A program made the position numbers and the translations under genes. This document shows, one piece after another, positions 17,252 through 24,828 of a stretch of 43,547 nt of DNA. Position 1 is the first letter of the stretch, and each line of letters starts with the position of its first letter. Below the pieces are notes generated by a model. It saw only the letters and a list, made by a program, of their open reading frames with translations. It was not told the DNA's origin and searched no databases. Origin of the DNA: an uncultured bacterium (lineage in GTDB: Bacteria > Bacillota > Clostridia > Lachnospirales > Lachnospiraceae); NCBI GenBank assembly GCA_905214955.1, contig CAJMON010000020.1, positions 1 to 43,547 of the forward strand, in the 5' to 3' direction.

Positions 17252-17415
17252 TAGAGTGTGTTTGAAAAACCATTCCTGCAATCCGCACGCCCAACTTTGC
17301 GTTAGATTTTGCCCTCATTCGGTTGACGCAGCCCGCTATGCCGCCCTCATTCAGACAAAATCTTCCACAAATTGTGACGTACATCTTACAGAAAGCATTT
17401 TTCAAACACACTCTA
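17252..17415. mobile_element. 164-bp MITE-like element with 18-bp terminal inverted repeats
   Basis: The left end TAGAGTGTGTTTGAAAAA (17252-17269) is the exact complement of the right end (17398-17415). Both termini carry TA, consistent with a TA target as used by IS630/Tc1-mariner elements. The interior has no complete gene but contains a direct repeat GCCCTCATTC twice and inverted AGATTTTG/CAAAATCT arms, as expected of a non-autonomous, foldable element. It lies 15 bases before the PBP start codon. No transposase is present in the window. Confidence 0.85.
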
Positions 17416-17497
17416 GTACAGTGAAAATTAAGTATCTGCTATATTGGCACAGGATAATTTTTTTGTGGTACTAGCAACAGTATAGCAAACTTAGGGG

Positions 17498-17527
17498 TTG
17501 AAATAAAGGGTTTTCTTACACTATAAT
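17498..17527 (+). promoter_or_regulatory. Promoter of yigZ
   Basis: TTGAAA (17498-17503), an 18-bp spacer and TATAAT (17522-17527), about 44 bases before the yigZ start. Confidence 0.75.
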
Positions 17528-17570
17528 ATTACCAGAAAAATTCAGGTTAAGCATGGAAAGGAACGCATAC

Positions 17571-18221
17571 ATGAAAAAATACAGATCCGCATACCAGGGT
17601 GGAGAGGGAGAGATCGTAGAGAAAAAATCACGGTTTATCGCTACCGTCCAGCCGGTAGAATCCGAGGAGGAAGCCTTGGCATTTGTGGCATCCATGAAGA
17701 AGAAATACTGGAATGCCACCCACAACTGTTCCGCATTTGTGGTGGGTGAACATATGGAACTGCAGCGATGCAGCGATGACGGAGAACCCCAGGGAACCGC
17801 AGGACGGCCAATGTTGGATGTGCTGTTAGGAGAAGAGATCCACAATGTGGCTGTGGTGGTGACCCGGTATTTTGGAGGAACTCTTCTGGGAACCGGCGGA
17901 CTGGTAAGAGCCTACTCAAAGGCTGTTCAGGAAGGTTTGAAAAACAGCGTCATTATTGAAAAACAGGAGGGCATCCGGCTGCGGGTGCAGACCGATTATA
18001 CAGATATTGGAAAGATTCAGTACCAGCTTGGACAGAAAGGATTTCTCATCACAGATTCTGCCTATACAGACGTGGTGCAGATTGAAACACTGGTGCCCGC
18101 CGATGAGGCGGAAGGCCTGTTAAAGGATCTTACTGAAGCAACCAGCGCAAGAGTGAAAATCATTGAAAAGAAGCCGGTATGCTTTGCATTCGCAAATGGA
18201 GAACCGCTGATATTTTCATAG
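17571..18221 (+). CDS. yigZ: YigZ/IMPACT family protein
   Basis: This 216-residue cytosolic protein is a YigZ family member (UPF0029 plus a C-terminal DUF1949-like ferredoxin-fold domain). Family motifs are KKSRFIATVQPV, NATHNCSAFVVG, SDDGEPQGTAGRPML and VTRYFGGTLLGTGGLVRAY. Eukaryotic IMPACT proteins regulate translation through Gcn1; the bacterial role is not well defined. The start at 17571 is preferred because AAAGGAA lies 7-12 bases upstream; an ATG at 17553 would overlap that site. It is 12 bases from the DUF1934 gene and probably co-transcribed with it. Confidence 0.9.
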   Translation: MKKYRSAYQGGEGEIVEKKSRFIATVQPVESEEEALAFVASMKKKYWNATHNCSAFVVGEHMELQRCSDDGEPQGTAGRPMLDVLLGEEIHNVAVVVTRYFGGTLLGTGGLVRAYSKAVQEGLKNSVIIEKQEGIRLRVQTDYTDIGKIQYQLGQKGFLITDSAYTDVVQIETLVPADEAEGLLKDLTEATSARVKIIEKKPVCFAFANGEPLIFS

Positions 18222-18233
18222 AAAGGGAAAAAC

Positions 18234-18704
18234 ATGACAAAAGACATTTTATTAAAGATACAGGGAATGCATTTTGGAGAGCAGATCGGGGAAGAGAAGG
18301 ACCTTGAGGAAGAAGAACCCATTGAAGTCATTACCGCAGGGAATTATTACAACAAAAATGGGAAACATTATATCAAATACGAAGAAATCATGGAAGGAGA
18401 AAAGGAAAATACCAGCAGCCTGATCAAAATTCAGGGGGATACCCTGGAAGTGACAAAAAAAGGGCTGAACAATGTCCACATGATTTTTCAGAAAAACAAA
18501 AAGAACATGTCCTACTACAACACGCCCTTTGGAAATCTGCTGGTTGGGATCGAGGCATCCCAGGTGGAAGTCAAAGAGGAGAAGGACTGCATCCGGGTGG
18601 ATGTGGACTATAGTTTGGAAGTCAACTACGAGCATCTGGCAGACTGTTCCATCCACATCGATGTCTGTTCCAAAGACCAGAAAGAAACCCGCCTGCTTGG
18701 GTAA
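18234..18704 (+). CDS. DUF1934 domain protein
   Basis: The 156-residue acidic protein resembles DUF1934 (YwiB-like) proteins, small calycin-like beta barrels. Typical features are the opening DILLKIQGMHF, a KNGKHYIKYEE strand, LIKIQGDTLEVTKKG, a NTPFGNLLVGIEA segment, and C-terminal strands VDVDYSLEVN. The ribosome binding site is GAAAGGGAAA. Its stop codon lies inside a hairpin shared with the convergent gene. The function is unknown to me. Confidence 0.85.
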   Translation: MTKDILLKIQGMHFGEQIGEEKDLEEEEPIEVITAGNYYNKNGKHYIKYEEIMEGEKENTSSLIKIQGDTLEVTKKGLNNVHMIFQKNKKNMSYYNTPFGNLLVGIEASQVEVKEEKDCIRVDVDYSLEVNYEHLADCSIHIDVCSKDQKETRLLG

Positions 18705-18713
18705 GCAGACGGG
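18680..18713 (-). terminator. Terminator for the convergent minus-strand gene
   Basis: CCCGCCTGCTT (18688-18698) pairs with AAGCAGACGGG (18703-18713) with one mismatch. On the minus strand a U-rich stretch follows (complement of GAAAGAAA). It overlaps the end of the DUF1934 coding sequence. Confidence 0.7.
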
Positions 18714-18730
18714 CGGAAAATCATGGGCCG

Positions 18731-19216
18731 TTATTTGGAAGCCTTTTTCTCTTCTTTTTCTTTTGGGGCTTTTTCTTTCCGGAAACGGGAGAAGAAGCCT
18801 TTTTTCTTCTGCGGAGGAGTTTCTAACGTAGTACCCCGCACTGCTTTGACATCGGTGATGTAGATACCGCTGACCGTGGCTTTGACGGTCTTTTTCAGCG
18901 GGATCAGATCATAAATCCGCGCATCGCAGACAAGAGTCATGACTCTTGGACCGACTTTGGCTTTGACGATGGGGAGCTTGGTCCGGCGCATAAGCTTGGG
19001 TGTCTGTTCAATGACCATAGCTGGCAGGCCGGAATCTTTGATCTTCATTTTCTTCTTATCAATGATGAGCATGGTGACGGTCTGCTTGGCTGCTTCCATC
19101 TGTTCCTGCTGGATGGCCTGCTTCTTCTGGAGCTTTCTGCCGACAAAATATAAAATGACCAGCAGAACCACGAGAACGAAGAGGATGATCAGCAGCACAT
19201 TCCAAAATGTTGACAT
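18731..19216 (-). CDS. Single-pass membrane protein, unknown function
   Basis: The 161-residue protein has an N-terminal membrane helix (about residues 5-27), a basic Gln-rich linker (GRKLQKKQAIQQEQ), a central soluble domain with predicted strands (TVTMLIIDKKKMKIK, KLPIVKAKVGPRVMTLVCDARI, LKKTVKATVSGIYITDVKAV) and a strongly basic Lys/Glu C-terminal tail. The helix-first layout places the domain in the cytosol. The start at 19216 follows AGGAGG; an upstream in-frame ATG lacks a site. It is monocistronic and convergent with DUF1934. I do not recognise a family. Confidence 0.75.
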   Translation of the reverse strand: MSTFWNVLLIILFVLVVLLVILYFVGRKLQKKQAIQQEQMEAAKQTVTMLIIDKKKMKIKDSGLPAMVIEQTPKLMRRTKLPIVKAKVGPRVMTLVCDARIYDLIPLKKTVKATVSGIYITDVKAVRGTTLETPPQKKKGFFSRFRKEKAPKEKEEKKASK

Positions 19217-19335
19217 GATAAACCTCCTGTATGTATAGATGATATCAATATATTCTAGCATTTTTTGAAGAAAAGCGCAATAATTCTTTATTTTTTCTTA
19301 AAAACTTATTTTCCGGTGGTATTTCTGGGGGGATA

Positions 19336-19344
19336 TGGTATAAT
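19336..19344 (+). promoter_or_regulatory. Extended -10 promoter of the deacetylase gene
   Basis: TGGTATAAT matches an extended -10 (TGnTATAAT). No clear -35 is seen, which such promoters tolerate. It is 52 bases before the start codon. Confidence 0.6.
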
Positions 19345-19395
19345 GATAAAGAAATATTTGGGGAGAAAAGAGACGGATAAAGGGGAGGTAGATGA

Positions 19396-20898
19396 ATGGA
19401 AAGGGATGAACGTCAGCGGCGCGCCCAGATACGAAGAAGGCGGAGAAAGCGCCAGATACTGATCGGATATATTCTGATCATTTTGTTGATTTTGATAATT
19501 CTTGGAATTGCAGGAGTCCTGGCAAAGGATATGCTGGAAAAGAGAGGTATCCAGATTCCGGAGATATCCATTCCATGGATTTCCTCCTGGATGGCAGGAG
19601 AAGAGAGCGAAGCAGTTCAGACAGAGAACATGCCGGACACAGAAAGTCCACAGACGCAGGCACCGAAGACAGAAGCAGTACAGACCGAGGCTGTGACGGA
19701 TTCGGAGGAAGAGACCGCATTGGCAGAAGCAGACAGGCTGGCTGTTCAGTATGATTACGATGGTGCCATTGCAAGACTCCAGAGCAGCAGTGTCTATGAG
19801 AGCAGCACAAGAATGCAGGAGGCAGCAGAGGGTTATGCTGAGACGAAGGCCGCCTGTGTGGAATACACACCGGAGCAGGTGACTCATGTATTCTATCATA
19901 CACTGATCTATGATACTTCAAAAGCATTTGACGGGGACAGCAAAGAGGCAGGTTACGATCAGGTGATGACTACAGTTTCTGAGTACAATGCCATCACGCA
20001 GTCCATGTACGAAAAAGGCTATGTTCTGGTAAGCCCTCACGATATGTGTACAGTGAATGACGACGGCACGGTGACACCGAAGAATATCCTGCTTCCGGCA
20101 GATAAAAAGCCTTTCGTCCTGTCCCAGGATGATGTTTCCTATTACCACTATATGGACGGAGATGGATTTGCCACGAAGCTGGTTCTGGACGAAAACGGCC
20201 AGGTGAAAAATGAATACAAAAATGACGATGGTTCTGTTTCAGTGGGAGACTATGATCTGGTTCCGCTGCTGGATACCTTTGTGGCAGAGCATCCGGATTT
20301 TTCTTATCATGGAAGAAAAGGCATCATTGCCCTGACCGGGTACAATGGCATTCTGGGATACCGGACGGATATTGCCTACAAGACCGGAGAAAATCTGGAC
20401 GAGCAGTACCAGGTTCCCTGGCTGGCAGCCCATCCGGATTTTGATTACGACCAGGAGTGCGCTGATGCCAAGGCAGTAGCAGATGCCATGAAAGCAAACG
20501 GATGGGAGTTTGCCAGCCACACATGGGGTCATATCAATGTATCCAAGCGGTCTGTGGAGGATATCAAGACAGACACGGAGAAATGGCTGAATTATGTGGC
20601 ACCGCTTATCGGTGATACGGATATGATTATTTTTGCTTTCGGTGCCGACATTGGAAGCTGGCAGAATTATACCCATGAAAATGCCAAATTTGATTATCTG
20701 AAGTCCAAAGGATTTTCCATCTACTGCAATGTGGACGGTTCCCAGTACTGGGTGCAGTTTGGCAGTGATTATATGCGGCAGGGAAGAAGAAATTTGGACG
20801 GCTATCGGATGTATTACAATCCGGATATGCTGTCTGACCTGTTTGATGTGAGCCAGGTATGGGATGATTCCAGACCCACACCGGTTCCACCAATGTAA
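19396..20898 (+). CDS. Membrane-anchored polysaccharide deacetylase-like protein
   Basis: The 500-residue protein starts with an Arg-rich cytoplasmic tail, one membrane helix (about 21-43), then a Glu/Thr/Gln-rich extracellular linker (about 70-110). The catalytic-type domain shows VLSQDDVSYY (Asp pair as in NodB domains), EFASHTWGHINV with two candidate metal His residues, and a terminal TM-barrel-like region. Family members deacetylate peptidoglycan or other polysaccharides. The insertion after the Asp pair is long, so the substrate is uncertain. GGGGAGG precedes the start. The gene is 30 bases before the PPIase lipoprotein gene, suggesting a joint envelope role. Confidence 0.82.
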   Translation: MERDERQRRAQIRRRRRKRQILIGYILIILLILIILGIAGVLAKDMLEKRGIQIPEISIPWISSWMAGEESEAVQTENMPDTESPQTQAPKTEAVQTEAVTDSEEETALAEADRLAVQYDYDGAIARLQSSSVYESSTRMQEAAEGYAETKAACVEYTPEQVTHVFYHTLIYDTSKAFDGDSKEAGYDQVMTTVSEYNAITQSMYEKGYVLVSPHDMCTVNDDGTVTPKNILLPADKKPFVLSQDDVSYYHYMDGDGFATKLVLDENGQVKNEYKNDDGSVSVGDYDLVPLLDTFVAEHPDFSYHGRKGIIALTGYNGILGYRTDIAYKTGENLDEQYQVPWLAAHPDFDYDQECADAKAVADAMKANGWEFASHTWGHINVSKRSVEDIKTDTEKWLNYVAPLIGDTDMIIFAFGADIGSWQNYTHENAKFDYLKSKGFSIYCNVDGSQYWVQFGSDYMRQGRRNLDGYRMYYNPDMLSDLFDVSQVWDDSRPTPVPPM

Positions 20899-20927
20899 AA
20901 ATGTGACGAAAAGAGAGGATAAACACT

Positions 20928-22235
20928 ATGAAAAGAAAACTTGCAGTGATTTTACTTGGAGCAGCACTGACCATTACCGGATGCGGTATGACAGCCGGTG
21001 CATCTGAGACTGGCACGGAGACAGCAGCAGAGGAAGTCATCACAGAGGCAGAGAGTGAGACTGCCACTGCGGAAGAGACAGAGAGCGCTTCTGACACCGA
21101 AGAAGCATCTGAGACAGAAACAGAAAGCACACTTCCGGCAGAAGAACCGGATTACAAAGCTCTGGATTATGTGACTCTGGGAGACTACAAAGGCCTGGAA
21201 GTGACCCTGACAAAGATTGAAGTTACCGATGAGGAAGTAGATGCGCAGATTAAGCAGAACATTTCTGACAGCGGAGAGATGGACAGCATCACAGAAGGCA
21301 CGGTAGAATCTGGGGATACTGCTGTGATTGATTATGTGGGAAAGAAAGACGGCGAAGCATTTGACGGCGGGAGTGCCAAAAATTACGAACTGGTCATTGG
21401 TTCCAACACCTTTATTGACGGCTTTGAAGACGGTGTCATCGGTATGGCAGTGGGAGAAACCAAGGATTTAGACCTGACTTTCCCGGAAGACTATGGGAAT
21501 TCTGACCTGGCAGGACAGGCAGTGGTATTTACCGTTACTGTCAATGAAATCAAGAGAACACCGGAGTTAAGTGATGAGCTGGCAGCAAAAATTTCTGATT
21601 TTGATACCGCAGAAGAGTATAGAGAAGACGTGAAAAATTCTCTCCTGGAAGGAAAGAAGACCAGCCAGCCGTCCCAGAAGCTGAATGATCTGTATTCCCA
21701 GATTTATGCCAACAGCACCATCAATGGATATCCGGAAGACGTAGTAGCTTACCGCGCAGCCCAGTTCAAATCCTACTACACCGATGCTGCAAAACAGTAC
21801 GAGATGACCTTTGATGATTTTTTAAGCCAGTATCTGCAGGTGACAGAGGAAGAGTTTGACAGTCAGACTACCAGCATTATTCAGAACAGCATGACTCAGG
21901 AAATGCTGATGAAAGCCATTGCAGAGAATGAAAATCTGGAAGTGGATGATACCTACTACAAAGAAAATATTCAGAGATATGTAGATCAGACGGGTGTAGA
22001 CGATGAAGAGGCATTGCTGGCAGCTTATGGAGAGACAGAGCTGAAAAATACCATGCTTATGGACAGAGCCATGGAGTTTGTGGTGGATAATTGCGTGGTT
22101 ACCAATCCGGAAGATGAAGTGCAGACCGAAGCCACAGAGGCAGCTGAGGAAACAGCTTCCGAAGAAAACACGGAGGCGGCTTCTGAGACAGCAGAAAGCG
22201 CAAGCGAGACAGAGACTGAGACAGAAACTGCCTGA
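20928..22235 (+). CDS. Trigger-factor-like FKBP-type peptidyl-prolyl isomerase lipoprotein
   Basis: The 435-residue protein has a lipoprotein signal with lipobox ITGC (Cys 19), then an acidic Glu/Thr/Ser linker to about residue 72. The FKBP domain follows (GDTAVIDYVGKKDGEAFDGG, then IPGF-like FIDGFEDGVIGMAVGETKDLDLTFPEDYG). The rest resembles the C-terminal chaperone arms of trigger factor (ELSDELAAKIS, EYREDVKNSLLEGK, EMLMKAIAENENLEV). The N-terminal ribosome-binding domain of trigger factor is absent and replaced by the export signal. The tail is again Glu/Thr/Ala-rich. It probably folds secreted proteins on the outer face of the membrane. Confidence 0.88.
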   Translation: MKRKLAVILLGAALTITGCGMTAGASETGTETAAEEVITEAESETATAEETESASDTEEASETETESTLPAEEPDYKALDYVTLGDYKGLEVTLTKIEVTDEEVDAQIKQNISDSGEMDSITEGTVESGDTAVIDYVGKKDGEAFDGGSAKNYELVIGSNTFIDGFEDGVIGMAVGETKDLDLTFPEDYGNSDLAGQAVVFTVTVNEIKRTPELSDELAAKISDFDTAEEYREDVKNSLLEGKKTSQPSQKLNDLYSQIYANSTINGYPEDVVAYRAAQFKSYYTDAAKQYEMTFDDFLSQYLQVTEEEFDSQTTSIIQNSMTQEMLMKAIAENENLEVDDTYYKENIQRYVDQTGVDDEEALLAAYGETELKNTMLMDRAMEFVVDNCVVTNPEDEVQTEATEAAEETASEENTEAASETAESASETETETETA

Positions 22236-22271
22236 AACCGCAGAAATTTATCAGACATCGGGAATTGATGC

Positions 22272-22300
22272 TTGACAAAAAAACGGATTTCGTCTATCCT
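22272..22300 (+). promoter_or_regulatory. Promoter of the proS T-box transcript
   Basis: TTGACA (22272-22277), a 17-bp spacer and TATCCT (22295-22300). It begins the leader that carries the T-box. Confidence 0.75.
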
Positions 22301-22304
22301 AAAC

Positions 22305-22566
22305 GATGATAAGAAAGATACACAGGCGTTGAAAAGGGATAGTACATTTGACAGAGTACCACAGAGAGAGGGTCCAGAAGGCTGAAAGATCCTTGTACAA
22401 AGCAGGTGGAACCGGCCTTGGAGCTTCGCATGAAAGTGCGGCGTATGTCCGGCGTTAGCGGATGGAAATGAAGAGAATGGGGTGGTCTATCCCATTAAGC
22501 AGGGTGGTACCGCCGAAGAAACGATCTATCGGTCCCTCATGTGATGAGCATGGGGGATCTTTTATT
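22305..22566 (+). promoter_or_regulatory. T-box riboswitch controlling proS
   Basis: A T-box leader regulates by pairing with uncharged tRNA. The hallmark T-box sequence AGGGTGGTACCGCC is at 22501-22514. Upstream are the AGAGAG kink-turn motif (22363-22370 region) and the stem I stretch. The terminator stem is GGTCCCTCATG (22531-22541) with CATGGGGGATC (22549-22559) followed by TTTTATTTT. The specifier is probably CCG at 22412-22414, following GGTGGAA, which fits proline; this assignment is from pattern only. The T-box bulge would pair with the 3' end of uncharged tRNA-Pro to prevent termination. Confidence 0.93.
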
Positions 22567-22673
22567 TTCTAGAATATTGCGTTCTGGAAAATAAAAAGCT
22601 TTGCAGGGATCTCACAAGAGAGATTCTATTTTTTATTTTTCCTCAAGACTCAAATTTTGAAAGGAGAACAATC

Positions 22674-24113
22674 ATGGCAAAAGACAAAAAATTAGTGGAA
22701 GCCATTACTTCCATGGATGAAGACTTTGCGCAGTGGTATACTGATGTAGTAAAGAAAGCAGAGTTGAGTGATTATACCAGCGTAAAAGGCTGCATGGTTA
22801 TCAAACCGGCAGGTTATGCAATTTGGGAGAACATCCAGCATGAGCTGGACAGACGTTTTAAAGAGACAGGAGTAGAGAATGTTTACCTTCCCATGTTTAT
22901 TCCGGAAAGCCTTCTGCAGAAAGAAAAAGATCATGTAGAGGGATTTGCACCGGAAGTTGCCTGGGTGACGAAGGGAGGACTGGAGCCTCTGCAGGAGCCA
23001 ATGTGCGTGCGTCCTACCTCTGAGACCCTGTTCTGTGATTTCTTCGCAAATGATGTGCATTCTTACAGAGACCTGCCGAAAGTATACAACCAGTGGTGCT
23101 CTGTTGTGCGCTGGGAAAAGACCACCCGTCCGTTCCTGCGTTCCAGAGAGTTCTTATGGCAGGAGGGACACACCGTACATGCTACAGCAGAAGAAGCACA
23201 TGCACGTACCATCCAGATGCTGAATGTATACGCAGACTTCTGTGAGGAAGTGCTGGCTATTCCGGTAATCAAAGGACGCAAGACTGATAAAGAAAAATTC
23301 TCCGGTGCAGAAGCAACCTACACCATTGAGTCCCTGATGCATGACGGAAAAGCGCTGCAGTCCGGAACCAGCCACTATTTCGGAGATCTGTTTTCCAAGG
23401 CATTTAACATCTTATTTACCGATAAAGACAACACCTTAAAACATCCCTACGGAACTTCCTGGGGAATGACCACCCGTATGATCGGTGCCATCATCATGGT
23501 ACACGGTGATAACAGCGGACTGGTTCTGCCGCCGAGAATTGCACCGACTCAGGTGATGGTGATCCCGGTACGTCAGAACGTAGAAGGTGTTCTGGACAAA
23601 GCAGCAGAAATAAGAGATACCTTAAAAGCTGCCGGACTGCGTGTCAAGATGGACGACAGCGAGAAGAGCCCGGGATGGAAATTCTCCGAGCAGGAGATGC
23701 GTGGAATCCCTCTTCGTATCGAACTGGGACCCAAGGATATCGAGCAGGGCAAGGCCGTGATCGTGCGCAGAGATACCAGAGAAAAGATCACTGCAGACAT
23801 TGCTTCTCTGACAGAGACGGTAAAAGAACTGTTAGACACCATGCACCATGATATGTTAGAGAGAGCAAGAACCCACAGAGAGAACCATACCTATGAAGCC
23901 ACGACTCTGGATGAATTCAAGAAGATCGCCGATGAGAAGCCTGGATTTATCAAGGCAATGTGGTGCGGAGACCAGGCATGTGAGGACGCCCTGAAAGAAG
24001 AAGCAGGCGTGACCTCCAGATGTATGCCTTTTGAGCAGGAGCATATTGCAGATACATGTATTTACTGTGGAAAACCTGCAAAGCATCTGGTATACTGGGG
24101 TAAAGCATATTAA
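22674..24113 (+). CDS. proS: Prolyl-tRNA synthetase, archaeal/eukaryote type
   Basis: ProS charges tRNA-Pro. The 479-residue length and sequence fit the ProS type 3 group, which lacks the bacterial editing insertion. Motifs visible are GCMVIKPAGYAIWENIQ, VRPTSETLFCDFF (motif 2 region), FLRSREFLWQEGHTVHAT, TSWGMTTRMIGAIIMVHGD (motif 3) and LVLPPRIAPTQVMVIPV of the anticodon-binding domain. A C-terminal zinc-like region has CGDQACE and CIYCGKPA. AAAGGAG precedes the start. A T-box leader regulates it and a strong terminator follows. Confidence 0.98.
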   Translation: MAKDKKLVEAITSMDEDFAQWYTDVVKKAELSDYTSVKGCMVIKPAGYAIWENIQHELDRRFKETGVENVYLPMFIPESLLQKEKDHVEGFAPEVAWVTKGGLEPLQEPMCVRPTSETLFCDFFANDVHSYRDLPKVYNQWCSVVRWEKTTRPFLRSREFLWQEGHTVHATAEEAHARTIQMLNVYADFCEEVLAIPVIKGRKTDKEKFSGAEATYTIESLMHDGKALQSGTSHYFGDLFSKAFNILFTDKDNTLKHPYGTSWGMTTRMIGAIIMVHGDNSGLVLPPRIAPTQVMVIPVRQNVEGVLDKAAEIRDTLKAAGLRVKMDDSEKSPGWKFSEQEMRGIPLRIELGPKDIEQGKAVIVRRDTREKITADIASLTETVKELLDTMHHDMLERARTHRENHTYEATTLDEFKKIADEKPGFIKAMWCGDQACEDALKEEAGVTSRCMPFEQEHIADTCIYCGKPAKHLVYWGKAY

Positions 24114-24135
24114 AAAGCAGAAAAATAAGAAAGAC

Positions 24136-24173
24136 AAAGACGCCGGAAAGCAGCAATGCACGGCGTCTTTTTT
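24136..24173 (+). terminator. Terminator of proS
   Basis: AAAGACGCCG (24136-24145) pairs with CGGCGTCTTT (24161-24170) and continues into a T-run to 24173. Confidence 0.92.
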
Positions 24174-24193
24174 ATCAATATTTTGCGGGAAAA

Positions 24194-24508
24194 GGAGCAG
24201 GGACTCTCTCCGGCGGAGAGCAGCAAATGCTGGCAGTGGGAAGGGCTCTGATGGGAAGTCCCTCCATAATTCTGATGGACGAACCGTCCATGGGACTGTC
24301 GCCTCTTTTGGTGAAGGAAATTTTTCATATCATAAAAGAAGTACATAAGCAGGGGATTAGCGTACTGTTGGTAGAACAGAATGCAAAGATGGCGTTGGCA
24401 ATCGCGGACAGGGCATATGTGCTGGAAACAGGGAAAATTACTCTGAGCGGGACAGGAAGGGAACTGCTGAATAATGAGAAAGTGAAAAAGGCATATCTGG
24501 GAGCTTAG
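24194..24508 (+). pseudogene. 5'-truncated livF relic (branched-chain amino acid ABC ATPase)
   Basis: Only the C-terminal ~105 residues of a LivF-type ATPase remain. Homology begins abruptly at AGTLSGGEQQ (ABC signature), about 20 bases after the proS terminator T-run, then Walker B IILMDEPSMGLSP, LLVEQNAKMAL and the normal end KKAYLGA. Walker A and the first half are missing, so it cannot be a working ATPase. The reading frame is still open. Aligned with the intact livF at 28914-29624, it is clearly diverged (for example HIIKEVHKQGIS against DIIRSVNEAGTT), so it is not a fresh duplication. It may be the last remnant of a second liv operon. Confidence 0.88.
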
Positions 24509-24733
24509 AAAGATATGCAGAAAAGAAAAAATAATAGAAAAAAAGGGACAGCGGCATGGGAAAAGGATGCCGCTGTATCTGTATGTACGTACCAGGAATA
24601 TTCAAATTGCCAGAATGTGATAAAAATGCATAAAAATGAACAAAGTTAAGACCTAAAAACGAAAAAAATCCGCCTGCCAAGTACAAAAATCCGCCGGATA
24701 CAAACAAAAAATGCTGAAAATGCATAAAAAATC
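24509..24733 (+). promoter_or_regulatory. AT-rich region upstream of the liv operon with phased repeats
   Basis: No gene is seen. A 10-bp hairpin ACAGCGGCAT/ATGCCGCTGT (24548-24557 with 24567-24576) has no T-run. AAAAATCCGCC occurs twice, at 24664 and 24685, exactly 21 bases apart. AAAATGCATAAAAA occurs twice, at 24623 and 24717, the second ending three bases before the -35. These look like binding sites for a regulator of the liv operon; the protein is unknown. Confidence 0.55.
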
Positions 24734-24762
24734 TTGACAAACAAAAACTTGTGACTTATCAT
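24734..24762 (+). promoter_or_regulatory. Promoter of the liv operon
   Basis: TTGACA (24734-24739), a 17-bp spacer and TATCAT (24757-24762), about 66 bases before the livK start. Confidence 0.85.
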
Positions 24763-24828
24763 AAACCCAGATATTTGTTAAACAAGTTCTCTGATATTAC
24801 CGATATCAGGGCAGAAGGAGGAATTATT

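Noticed and set aside
17237..17281. Longer N-terminus for the PBP starting inside the MITE-like element
   Set aside because: The ATG at 17236 has AGGAGG directly upstream and begins a typical basic tail. The extension would be encoded by the element's terminal repeat.
22100..22235. Repetitive GAGACAGAGACTGAGAC-like DNA at the end of the PPIase gene considered as a short tandem repeat array or CRISPR
   Set aside because: The repeats are codon repeats of an acidic Glu/Thr tail within an open frame; unit spacing and spacers do not fit CRISPR. No CRISPR array was found anywhere in the window.
24227..24508. The short frame at the liv relic as a real 93-residue gene
   Set aside because: Homology extends upstream of its ATG into the ABC signature, there is no ribosome binding site, and Walker A is missing, so it is a truncated relic.
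24751..24828. Upstream in-frame GTG extension of livK
   Set aside because: It lies between -35 and -10 of the liv promoter, so it would not be in the transcript, and the AGGAGG plus signal peptide fix the start at 24829.
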